Shown: piece after piece, positions 1 through 13,938 of the stretch
How positions within the stretch are numbered: position 1 is the first letter of the stretch
Layout of the letters: each line of letters opens with the position of its first letter
Source: Massospora cicadina
Taxonomy: Eukaryota; Entomophthoromycota; Entomophthoromycetes; Entomophthorales; Entomophthoraceae
Direction of reading: 5' to 3'
Length of the DNA stretch: 64,000 nucleotides
Assembly: GCA_022478985.1 (NCBI GenBank)
Contig: JAKSZP010009636.1
Span: 1-64,000, forward strand
Made by a program: the position numbers and the translations under genes
Notes under the pieces: model-generated
Database searches by the model: none
Told to the model about the DNA's origin: nothing
What the model saw: only the letters and a program-made list of their open reading frames with translations

Positions 1-1830
1 GGGACCCCCTCAGCCCACTCTTATACAACTTCAGCCTTGACTCACTACTTCGAAATGTGAATTCCCAACTCACTGGGGTCCATGTGCCAGGCCAAGCCCC
101 AGTCAAGATGATGGCATTTGCAGACGACTGTGTGGTTGGGGTGTCTAATAATCAAGATGCACGCGCGCTTGAAGCCCTCATCCAGGAGTATTCCCGGGTA
201 AATAACGTGGCACTGAATGCTTCCAAAACCTAAATCATCCTCCTTGGTCAGTCTCAGAACTGCTGGGCCCCAGCAACGAGTTCCCAACCCGGCCCATCTG
301 CTCACCCACGTCCTCGCCCTACCAGCTCAACACACACCGCCCCACTGGTGCTCCCTTCATGCCACGCCCTACCATAGGACCGGTACGCCATCTGGGCGTG
401 TGGATGGAGGCAGGCGGATACGCGTCAGCAGTAATGGAGTGCCATATACTGGACAACGTGATGAAGCGAATCGCCTCTCTCAGAGCCCACCCTAATACCC
501 TCACTGGCAGGGTTGTTCTTGCCAACTCTATGCTCCTATCTAAAGTCTGGTTTGGAGCCCACGCCATCCCCTTCTCCCCAAGCTTCTTCAAATCCTTGTA
601 TGCCCTGCTGCAAGGATGGCTTTGGTCAGGCCACCCTCCACCAGTATGGCTAGAGGTCATGTTTGGCCCTCATCATCATGGTGGCATGGGTCTGCTCGAC
701 TTCAGAGCCCATGCTGCCAAGATCTTGGGTACATGGATATTGGCCGTCACTGCCCCTATGCTCCCCTCCCAACACTGGTCCCGCGCGGCCCGCTCCAACT
801 TCTCCTGAGCCTTGGGCCTCAACAACCCATTGAACCCCCACTCCCTGATGAAATACCTCGCTTCACACCTATAAGCCACAGGCCCTCACAGGACTAAAAC
901 CCACTACAAACGAATTCTCCTCTCCATGCGGAGCGCTGAGTGGAGAATTTGTATTAGCGGACATACAACCTGAAGAGGCCGCCCCTCACCTCAGTTCACA
1001 CAAGAGGTACAGGGGCTACACATCCATGATGGCGTGATCCCCATTCGACCCCAAGTCCTATCCAGGGTGGACTACCTGGACATGATGGACATCCCTTACT
1101 CCATTGAGACCCAAAAACTATCTGGAAATACGCACACCATCCTCTGTTGCAGCCTCAAGTCCACTCCCATGTGTGGCGCTGCCTGAGGCTGGTGTATCAT
1201 ACAGCTGAGCGCTCTAACGCTTTACACTCATCCTGTGTCGTGTGTGGACAGTATGAAACGCTGTTCCACCGCCTGGAGAAGTGCCCTACCTCTAAAGTGA
1301 TATGGCGCGAAGTTCAACGTCTGCTGGGCCAGGATCAAACGCATCCCTTCAGTCTGTCAAGAGATATGTTTGCTTCATCAATTGCCTCCTCCCTTCCACC
1401 CTCCCTCCATGCTTTGGTGGTTGCAATCGCCATGTGGACCATCCACAAGATTGTCTTAGATGCCATCGCAGGCTCCACCCCCAACCTCCCAGAAGCTTTC
1501 CACAGATTCTGGTCTCATTTGGTGGACCACTTCCAAGTGTGGATGTTTGGATACCTCCCTCCACACCGCCGACAGCTGGTATCTTCCTGGTTCCCAGTTT
1601 GGCTCATCAAATCAGACCCCTTCCTCCACATGTGTTCAATTGTGGCTACGGCCCCTTCACACGTTCCCTCCCCCTCCCCATAAGTGGCGTTCCCGCTGGC
1701 AACAAGAGATAGCATCGCTTCTCTGGGGTGCCTTCCCTGGTACTAAGTTTTGTCTCTTCTGAGTCATATTCAGAAGTGTCCATCCCATGGTCGGCCTTCC
1801 CTGCAATAAATTTAAACACAAAAAAATAAA
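1..1830 (+). mobile_element. LINE L-a, 3' portion (5' part outside window)
   Basis: Non-LTR retrotransposon. It enters the window inside the reverse transcriptase and runs to a 3' terminus at about 1,780-1,830, where a CATGGTCGGCCTTCCCTG block is followed by AATAAA and an A-rich stretch. The order RT, linker, C-terminal Cys/His motif, short 3' tail matches L-b and L-c in this window. Its 3' end abuts HAL-a in opposite orientation. The flanking duplication cannot be checked because the 5' end is not in the window. Confidence 0.9.
3..1683 (+). pseudogene. LINE ORF2 remnant: reverse transcriptase palm to C-terminal Cys/His motif
   Basis: ORF2 of a LINE copies its own RNA at a nicked target. Reading from base 3, the frame shows DPLSPLLYNFSL and the catalytic FADD at 117-128, then a stop after NASKT near 231. 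The same protein resumes in another frame at 359-808 (KRIASLRAHP, LANSMLLSKVWFGAHA) and again at 1,147-1,683. The last part carries the C-terminal motif CVVCGQYETLFHRLEKC, that is C-x2-C-x7-H-x4-C, as in L1/Tx1-type ORF2 proteins. Several stops and frameshifts make this copy inactive. Compared with L-c (19,174-24,441) the protein is nearly collinear. I am sure of the RT assignment; the clade name is inferred from motif style. Confidence 0.88.
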
Positions 1831-3629
1831 ACCTCCAATCAGGAAGGGAGCGGAGGACCACTAATCCACCATGGAAGAGGGGGAAGAAGGGTCAGACGGC
1901 TCATCCACAGGTGCAGAAACCACGGCAGGAGCACTAGTGTTGTAGAAGTGGATCAAGGCTGAGAGCAAGGGCGTTGGGGCGTCAGCAAGTTGGAAGCGAG
2001 GTTAGGACAAAACTAAAGATATGGTAAATATCAGCCTGATGGATAGCTTCAATTAATTCCGGCACATAATTTTATCTTAAAGGTGGGCTTCCAGTAGTAG
2101 GGCAAAACTGGCGATATTTTGCTGGGTGATTACAGTTTTAGGGGTTAATGGCTTTTAGTTTAGCAACATGCATCACAGAGGTGATCTTAACGCTGGCCAA
2201 ATTGTTGATATCATCCCGCACATCTTCAGGGAAATCAGGGGGAAAGTTAACTGTGGCCAGCACTTCATTGAATTCATCAAAAGATTTTGTGACCGCGCTG
2301 CAGAGGTGGTGACAGTGGATGGAGGCCACCGCTGCAAAGGCAATCTTGTGGTCACTTTTGAAGGGGATGGCCTTGGGTTTAGGGGCATAACGTCTGGGTG
2401 GTATAGGTTTGTTAAAATCCGAGTTAATAAATTCATTCCAGTCATATCCAACTGGGGCATCTTCACCTGATTCTTCAACCTCCTGCATGACAATTGCACC
2501 AGATTCATCAACCTCATCCAATATATCCTAAATATCTAGGTTCACAAGAATAGGGGAGTCAAATAGGGTGAGTGGTAGCAGACAAATAGGGAGTTGCTTG
2601 GGGGCGAATAGTAGTACAATCCTTATTCTGATTGGTTGTGGTGAATTCAGTTGGATGCTTGTGGCTGAAAGATTTGGTGGACATATTTCCCACATAGGCC
2701 CAGTGAGCGATTATATTGGGTCAAAGGGGGCAACAAAACACCCCACTCAGATGCCACTGTCAAGGGTTCAGAGTTAGTAACAGGTGCAGTGGTATGGGTG
2801 CAGGACTTTTTAGAGTGGTATAACTCAAAAAGAGTAGACAAATCCGTTGACTGTTGTCAACATGAGCCCAAAAGAAATGCTCTGAAGCCTCAGTGATGTG
2901 AGCATGTGGTGGGTTTGTTGGGAGACAGCAGAGTGATGTAGGATGATGGTGGCAGTGGCGCAAGGGGAAGCAAGGCGCTATTCACCAAAGGGAATTTTGA
3001 AGACTAGGTTAAGTTGAGTGCTATAATCCAAAAGCCCCTGACATTTTTTTATTCATACAAAATTTGGGGTGGAAGATGTGAAGGGAGATTTGTAAATGAC
3101 ACCACCAGTGTGGTGTCAGAAGGGAGGCGAGTATGGGTAGTAGAAATGTGAGTATTTTTATAAATATGAGGGGCCAAAGCCGCCACTACAGCATCCTCCT
3201 CCCTTTGGAAACCTATGTCAAAATAGTCCTTAAAGGGAGGAATATGATAAGACCCTCCAGTGCAAAGGCAGCTGTGAATAGTTCAATTATTGCTAAGTTG
3301 GCATACAGGAATAAACTCCCATGGTCAACATTGAGGCAAAACCAAATGCTGGATAAGGAAGGGCAAGAGGATGAGGGCGAGTATGGTGGATTCATGCAAG
3401 GTGGAGCGCTAAGTCTCATGAGGGGACAGATCGTCCAGAAGAGTTTGGTGGGATATTTGAGCCTATATGAACACATTTTTCTGTAGAGCAGAAAATACTA
3501 GGAGGTGGAGCACCGCTGCCCCACACTGGGTCAGAAGGTGGCAGATCCAAGGACATCAACAAAGATGGATGTGGCTAGGCAAGTGTGGTTAAATTAACAT
3601 TTTTTAAATTCTCTTTAAAGTGATTTTGA
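1831..3629 (-). mobile_element. HAL-a: ORF1-only retroposon (degenerate)
   Basis: An element of about 1.8 kb in the same layout as HAL-b (41,728-43,608). A leader holds a GCCGCTGCCCCACACTGG-like block (here about 3,505-3,535, read on either strand), followed by a coding region for a gag/ORF1-like protein and a 3' untranslated part. The terminal 3' tail seen in HAL-b is missing, because L-a joins at the A/T-rich stretch near 1,815-1,835. The remaining tail, if any, would lie upstream of L-a, outside the window. Confidence 0.7.
2138..3476 (-). pseudogene. ORF1-like protein of HAL-a, broken
   Basis: Fragments in several minus-strand frames match the HAL-b protein in order. 3,476-3,213 holds the N-terminal part (FCLNVDHGSLFLYANLAIIE, compare YCLRVDYGHLFSYADKAIIE in HAL-b). 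2,963-2,760 covers the zinc-knuckle area (FFWAHVDNSQRICLLF), where the second Cys and the His of the CCHC are lost. 2,841-2,647 is the proline/serine linker. 2,521-2,138 is the C-terminal part (PFKSDHKIAFAAVASIHCHH). No endonuclease or RT is encoded. The function is inferred as RNA binding for the element's own transcript. The copy is dead. Confidence 0.65.
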
Positions 3630-6159
3630 GTAAAAAAAATTATTTTAAAATTAATCATAATTATATAAAAACTTGACACTGGCACCTGGGATATAAAATC
3701 AGCTAAACTAAACATCTAGATTAACTATTTAACAGCAGAATACTTAAATAGGCGTTACAAAAATTTCAAAAATTATCATATTCCATCATTGTTATTGAAG
3801 TGATAAATGTCGTGTAACTATAGATTATGACTAAACAATAAATTAAATCATTGCAGACTTTTATAAAAGAATAAAGCATAATAAAATCTATAGTGATATA
3901 TGAAAAGCTTTTTTTCTATTATCTACTTAATGTTACTTCATGAATAAAATCTTATATAGCCTTGACTCAAGTATAGCTATCTATATTTCATAGCAGGAAA
4001 ATTACCTATATCAATGATACAAGTTTTAGATTCCAGTTACAAGAATACTCCTTTATGTGTCTGTATCTGAAAACATACAGCGTTCCAAGGAAAGACTTTG
4101 GCTTCCATCAGGGGTATTCTAAAACCCATAATAGCATCCATAATCCACATGGCATTGCTGTTATAATAATGCAATAGTATGATCCGCTGGGTGAAAAGTG
4201 CAGAAAATATTGGTCAGTAAACATTAATCATATTTTAACTATCAGTCTGATAACAGGTGACAATTTCGCCCACACATCCAAAGCTGTAGGGGAACCAATT
4301 GGTTCAGATGGTGGAGCTCTTGTCAACCATTTAGGTTTGGGCTTGGAGTCAGGTCTGATCTGTGCACGCACTTGATAATGAGGGGGAGTCAGTAATTACC
4401 AGTTTTTCATATACAAGCCTCATATTTGGGGTTCTTCTCAATTTTGGTATTCCATTAATTATATTTTTGGGCGCAACAGGTTGTTTTGGCTAGTTCAGAT
4501 TGATGTTCTGTATGGGGATCATTAACTGAATATCCCTAGAAGGGTGTTGAAAGGTCAGTTCCTTAAAGTAGGTCCCTTGGTTCCATCTGCTTTGTAAGTC
4601 CAGCACTGAAACAAATAAGGAGATGGCAACAACCATTATGGATAGCAGTGAGTGGGGACCTTCCATTTGTCACAGTGATTTAATCAGGTTGGATAAAAAC
4701 TTTTAAGCTTAATAAAAATTTAAATTTGTATGTGTTAGTTGGTAATTTATGCTTTAATAACTAAAGTACAAAATAACCTAGCGCTCTACTATAGGCATAG
4801 TGCTGGGCTTTTATGGCATAAACGTGGTGGAGAAGGGAGCTTGCGTGCTTGTATAACAATAGAGTTGCTGGTGAATATTCTTAAAGACATTGAAATATGT
4901 CCATTGTTACTTTTTGCAAGTTGTCTGTTGCTCATTGGGGCCTCAAGAATATGATAAAGCTGATGGCATATCCAAAGCGTCAACTGAGGGTTTATTTATG
5001 GCTTTTTTGAGTGTTGGGGGTTTTTCCCTCATTGTTTCACTTGCTCAAGATCCCATGCATTGTCACATCTGATGGATTTTTGATGTGTTTTCATTAATAT
5101 TTTTCCCTTGATCAGGCGTGGCAATTTTGCCCTTTTTAGTATTTGATTGAAATTTGGCGGAAAGGGAGCATACTTTTCAGCATATGACCCCAATCTTTGT
5201 GATGTACAGTTCAGTGGATTCCATGATAATGGGGATTAGGGAGCCCTCTGGTGGGTTTTGGGACTAGCACTTTCTGGGAGGGACAGAAGCCACTTATTGC
5301 TCATCGAGGGTGTTCTCAAGTCTGCAAATTTCCAGAGGCATTGCTCAGAGGCATTCCCTTTATTCACTCAAAAAGGGTTTAGCTGCCTTTCCAGCCTTAT
5401 CACTTCAGTGGGGATTCTTAAAACATTTCTTTATATAGCAAAATATAGGTAAAATCATGTAAAATTATTCATATCAAAATATAAGTTTTTTATTTTATTT
5501 CTTGTGGTATTTTTCTTAATTTGTGCGAAAACTTAATTTATAATTTTATACCATGTCAAAGCTATGCTTTCCTATATATGCCAATTGGGGTTTTAAGGGT
5601 GTAATACTACATATATACTTCAATAAATGATTTCATCTGTATCACGTATAATTTTACACAAAGGAATTAGATGATCATAAATATATTTTTTTACTATGCC
5701 AGGTTTTGTTATGATATATGTTTGAGCGTTGTGGATTTTTAATGGAAGTCAATAGGTTATTAAATAGGACTTAAAATATAGGCTCAGCCCCAATATTAAA
5801 AGATATATCTTACTTTTAAAAGCTATTAAGCTATAGCAATTTATTCCTCATTGAAGACCTTGAAATCTAAGTTTTTTATGTTTTGATTAACTATTACTTT
5901 AAGATACATAATCATGGGTGCAAAAGCTATGTGGTGGGTTCATATTCTATATTATATATCTGGCTTGGCTTGTTTCAGGTTTTACCAGTTGGACAGTAGT
6001 ACTTAAATCTAGATGCTTATGAGCCAAACTAGCACCAGCAGCTAACTATTGGGATATTTTTTCACTTGGGAGAATTCACCCTTTGGATTTTCTTACCAGT
6101 AATTTTCCTCTAATATGGCACTAATAAAGGCACTTTGGCATAAATGATGAAAGATAGAT
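3630..6159. other. AT-rich spacer without recognisable gene
   Basis: About 2.5 kb of mostly AT-rich sequence. Part of it (about 4,200-5,300) is less AT-rich. It gives scattered minus-strand peptide traces broken by many stops (for example 4,983-4,789), which looks like an old, eroded element. I could not assign it to a family. No RNA gene or terminal repeat was found. Confidence 0.5.
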
Positions 6160-6175
6160 AAAAGCAAGTATGTTT
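6160..6175. repeat. 5' target-site duplication of LINE L-b
   Basis: The 16-mer AAAAGCAAGTATGTTT recurs, with one mismatch, immediately after the L-b 3' end at 11,826-11,841 (AAAAGCAAGTATATTT). A 16-bp flanking duplication is typical of target-primed reverse transcription and fixes both ends of L-b. Confidence 0.85.
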
Positions 6176-6279
6176 TTTTCTCAAAAACTTTTCTCTATCG
6201 TTGCAAACACTTTTGCAACAAATTTAAATCAAGTCTAGATAAAGTTTGATAATCTCATCGAGGAGATTAGTTTGCTCCA

Positions 6280-7694
6280 ATGTCAGGGAGCAGTTGGGCG
6301 AGTAAAGTTAATGGCACATGTATAGGCCCCACATCAACCAAGTTTTGTAAACGCCCCAGCAAATCTGGCAGAATAGATAGAATTAATAGTAAAAAACTGG
6401 GGGTTACCATTTCCCCAGAAATTTTGGCCTGTCAAGTGCGCTGCAACCAAATTATCAATATGCCACACTCCCAACCATTATCATCGGTGGAACACAGGGT
6501 GCATTTTTTCCTGGATATTCAACAAACGGCGCTTTGGGAGAAGTTTTGTGGAGATGTACACACACATTTCCTGAACATGGTGTACGTCGCACCACATCCA
6601 TGTCTCATGGTTGGCTGGATCTTGGATTCAAAAACAAAGATGTGGCAGATGAAGCTGCAAAAGTGTGAGTAGTAGTGGACCTCCCAGACGGTCAAAAGGT
6701 AGCCAAAACGAAGTGCACCCGCTGGACTAAATTGAACCAAATTTTCGTAACTTTTGACTTCCTACCTACTACAGTCAAGCGCAACATGCTAGAACACCAC
6801 CTGAAGGCTGGGCTCGCCAAATATGTGGAAATTCAATCCTTCAAGATGCAGCACTTTATGCTCATGTCAGACCTGTGCATGGGCAAAGCAATTGCAGTTT
6901 TCACCCATCTGTGGGGATAGTGGAAGATTTGACCCATATCCCACATACCACTTTTATCAAAATCAATGGGAAAGACTCCCACCCATTCAGGGTCACTGTG
7001 GATAGCGCGCCTCCTATCTGAACTTTCTTTAACCCTTTTGGCCATAAGGCCCATACCTGCCCTACCAAGGAGGGCATTAATCAAACTGAAATAATCTTGG
7101 ATGCAATGTGTGGTGCAGATGCCCACTATTAACTGGCAGTAGAAACTGATACAGCCTTCTCGTGGGGAGTGCAAGGATGCTACATTTAATTAAAATCTGT
7201 GTCCCCACAGGAGCGTAAGAAGGCCAGGCAGGCCCGCAAGGCGGCGGCTAAGGAGGCAGCCAAGACCACGTCTGAGATCCCACCATCCCAGCTCCAGGAG
7301 GACATTGAGACATTCAAGGCAGAAGTGGCTTAGTGAATCCTTCCACCAATCAGATTGGGACGCCCAAGGTGATTGGGCCACCCAAGCTGAAAACCTGAAG
7401 GGTGAGTCAGTTTCACCTGACCAATGCTACCAAGCATTGATTGGAACTGAGTCACTCAAAAATATTTTTGCCAAAATTCCACCTTTATGCAATGGTGCAC
7501 CACAAGTGCACACAACGCCAAAAATTTATCCCACAGTGGGGAAAAAGCAGAAGGCAAAAGCCAACGTGAACCCCACATCTAAAGCTTCCCATACCAAACC
7601 ACACTCCATAGTACAGAATACCCGCGCTGCCAAGCAGCGACCTGCTGAGAAAAAGAAGGCTGAAGGGCATGGGTGCCCTTCCCCTCACACCTAA
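6280..7694 (+). pseudogene. LINE L-b ORF1 (nucleic-acid-binding, zinc-knuckle protein), broken
   Basis: ORF1 of such LINEs binds the element RNA and forms the retrotransposition particle. The start ATG at 6,280 (MSGSSWASK) is shared with L-c. The first block to 6,672 contains FFLDIQQTALWEKFCGDVHT. After a frame change 6,675-6,920 gives LPDGQKVAKTKCTRWTKLNQ and FDFLPTTVKRNMLEHHLKAG. The CCHC knuckle seen in L-c (CTHCDAFGHKAHTC) is reduced here to FGHKAHTC, because the first Cys is a stop and the second is Phe (about 7,015-7,060). The tail 7,305-7,694 is lysine-rich and ends shortly before the endonuclease. At least three disruptions. Confidence 0.85.
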
Positions 7695-7789
7695 GATGCG
7701 ATTGGGGGAGCCTTTACCTTAGACGTTGAACATCGCTGGACTCAAGGCCTCACCGTCCTGGGCTAGTAAACTGAGTTTTTAAAAAAATA

Positions 7790-11720
<3,931 letters not shown>

Positions 11721-11825
11721 TTCTCTGGGGTGCCCTCCTCTCTCTTTAAAGTTCATTTTGTTATTTAGTGTCTTATTGGAAGTGTTCATCCCCTGGTCGG
11801 CCTTCCCTGAATAAGATTAACAATT

Positions 11826-11841
11826 AAAAGCAAGTATATTT
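11826..11841. repeat. 3' target-site duplication of LINE L-b
   Basis: AAAAGCAAGTATATTT directly follows the L-b tail and matches 6,160-6,175 at 15 of 16 positions. Confidence 0.85.
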
Positions 11842-12014
11842 ATTTAGTCATTGATTGAGAATATTTATAGTATTTAAGGGATATGCTCTTGGCGCAATAT
11901 AAACCCTCAGGATTTATGCATACCCTGGGAACAGATAAGAATTCTCTATTCTAGATCTTTTACAGGATAAAGGAAAGTAGGCAAAAGATTAAGGTTTTAA
12001 TAAGATAAGGCGTA
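11842..12014. other. Short AT-rich interval between LINE L-b and gypsy G2
   Basis: AT-rich sequence without coding signal. It may be the far part of the LTR-like sequence that resumes at 30,156 on the other side of G2 (see the gag region at 30,466-32,650). I could not prove the continuity. Confidence 0.35.
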
Positions 12015-12908
12015 TGTCATAGATTGAGGATGACATAATAATAGGGACAAATACCAAGGATAAAGCTGCATGTCAGGAGGCCAAAAGGGTGAAGTTGGCA
12101 GGCCTCCCTGACCTCAAACATACCTTGGACCAATGGTGGGTTAAGGCGAGGTAATCCCAGGTTGGTCCTAGGGATGTAAGAGGAGTTAAGCCCTGCATAA
12201 CAGATGGTATATTAGAACCAACTTTGCACTAAAAAATTATGGTTTTTCAATTTCTTGGTGAATGGGGTCTCAAAACCTATTCAGTTTACAAAATTTCCAG
12301 CTTGGGTTATCCTTGCCTACAATTGATAACCTGAGTTCAGTTGATTACCAAGTATAGCACACTGCCCAATGGAAGTGTGCGCTTATTAATGCACCTCATC
12401 TTAGCACCACTTCCATTGATCAATTATTCCCTGAGTTTCCTTAAATTTTTTTTCTTGATACCAATCTTTCCATTGGTTAGATTCCTCATAATAAAGAACT
12501 CTTCATTAGTAATCATTTTTTGTATGTTATCTTAGGAAAACCTGTGCGCAGACCTCTTTAAGGAGGCCTCTTGCAACCTTAGGCATTTAATTTTAACAGC
12601 CATACTCTCTCCTTTGGTGCACCATTGAGCCTTCCAGGTTCCCTCCATCCTGGACCGCCTATGCACTCCAGCCCAGAGCACCGCTTGAGCATGAACCCCA
12701 CTTTGGGGTTCACTCCAAATGTGTTGTCAGTCTGTTTTTGGATCTTTTTATTTATTGTTAAACATCCTTGCCTAAAGTTTATTATAGATCAATCACCTTC
12801 TGCGGGGCTATACTAACTTTATTACTGATTACTAGTTTTCTAGAGTTGGGTCTGTGCACCATGCATCACCACTCTGGGAACAGGAGAGTTATAGACACTC
12901 TCCTTACA
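12015..12908 (+). repeat. 5' LTR of G2
   Basis: Starts TGTCATAGATTGAGG and ends CACTCTCCTTACA, giving TGT...ACA termini like the other LTRs of the family. It is 894 bp long. A TTGGTACC/CCATTGGTTAGAT stretch near 12,460-12,483 corresponds to the stem-loop region of the other LTRs. Confidence 0.82.
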
Positions 12909-12922
12909 TTAGTTGACCAACG
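12909..12922 (+). promoter_or_regulatory. Primer-binding site of G2
   Basis: TTAGTTGACCAACG follows the LTR end directly. Its core AGTTGACCAAC is the exact complement of GTTGGTCAACT present in the LTRs of G1, which supports self-priming in this family. G2's own LTR has diverged at that site. Confidence 0.6.
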
Positions 12923-13041
12923 AAATTACATTACATGCATGAACTTTTTCCATGTGAGACTTTCATGAAGTGCAAACGGGATGCACCAGCTGTTGAACAT
13001 TGCCACGAGGAGGCTCACCGCTATTTTTCTTTTTCCCAAAG

Positions 13042-13046
13042 GTTGG
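13042..13046. repeat. 5-bp target duplication GTTGG of G1, low-coordinate side
   Basis: GTTGG precedes G1 here and follows it at 25,141-25,145. A perfect 5-bp duplication is the normal Ty3/gypsy integrase footprint. Confidence 0.85.
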
Positions 13047-13938
13047 TGATAAGAGAGTGTCTGTAACTCTCTCATTCCCAGCAAGGTGGTGTGGGATGCA
13101 AACCCACACTGCTAGGGAACTAGCCATTAGGAGAATGGAAAACAAGGCACCTTAATGGTACCTTTACAAAAGGGACCCAAGGCAAAAGGTATAGAGCGCG
13201 ATATACAGTACCAGGTAAGTGAGAAACAACACAGCTTGAGTGGACCCTAGAGGGGAGTCCATAATCAAGTGTAAATCGGTGCCAGTAGGCTTGGGTGCCT
13301 CGATCTGGAGGGGACCTGAGTGGCCCAAGGAAGCACCTGGGATTTTTGTAAATTGAGATAGGATGTAGTGGCCAACATAGTTAGAGACTACCTCAAAGAG
13401 GTCTGCACCCAAGTTCGCCCAAGGAACCATAAGTAAATGTAAAATAACGGGTAAATTTATTAGAGAAAGTTGACCAACAAGAAATGTTGGTCGCAAAAAC
13501 ATATTTAAAGCGGGTCAGGGTAATCAGGGCTCTGCGGATGTGTGCCCAAGCATTGATTCTCCAATAGACAAACGCTCCCATCCATTTTGGTATAATACAC
13601 CAAAAGTGCCTTCACTTGAATGATCAATTGAAGCTGTATTCTACCCAAGCACATGATTTCATAACTTGAATGGGATTCAAAGCCTAGTTCTCCAATTAAC
13701 CAAATTGAACCGTCTTCATTCATTATGTAGATCGTTCATTTCAGTGCTTGGGTTGAGATAAGGGGCTGGGCGTTTTGCACCCCATTAGTACCAAACCGGG
13801 CATGTTTTGCTTGCACCCAGCGTTGGTCTAAGGTGTGTTTCAGGTCAGGAAGAGCCTGAAGTTTCACCTTCTGGGCCTCCTGTCGTCCAGCCTTATCTTT
13901 GGCGTTAGTTCCAACTATTAAGTCATCCAACTATGACA
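13047..13938 (-). repeat. 3' LTR of G1
   Basis: On the minus strand it runs from TGTCATAGTTGGATGAC to CACTCTCTTATCA. It contains the hairpin GACCAACA-TTTCT-TGTTGGTC (about 13,471-13,492) just downstream of a TTTAAATATG TATA-like box. Its first 200 bp remain open in frame with the end of pol. Confidence 0.9.
13736..13938 (-). CDS. Pol C-terminal extension encoded within the 3' LTR of G1
   Basis: Open minus-strand frame with the conserved text LDDLIVGTN, DKAGRQEAQKVKLQALPDL and TLDQRWVQAKHARFGTNG. The same peptide is kept in the LTRs of G1 (both), G2 and G3. In G3 one uninterrupted frame crosses the internal/LTR border (see 49,527-49,754), so this is most likely the C-terminus of the polyprotein, downstream of the chromodomain. 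It matches no domain I know. The high charge (Lys/Arg/Gln) suggests nucleic-acid or chromatin contact, which is inference. Confidence 0.6.
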
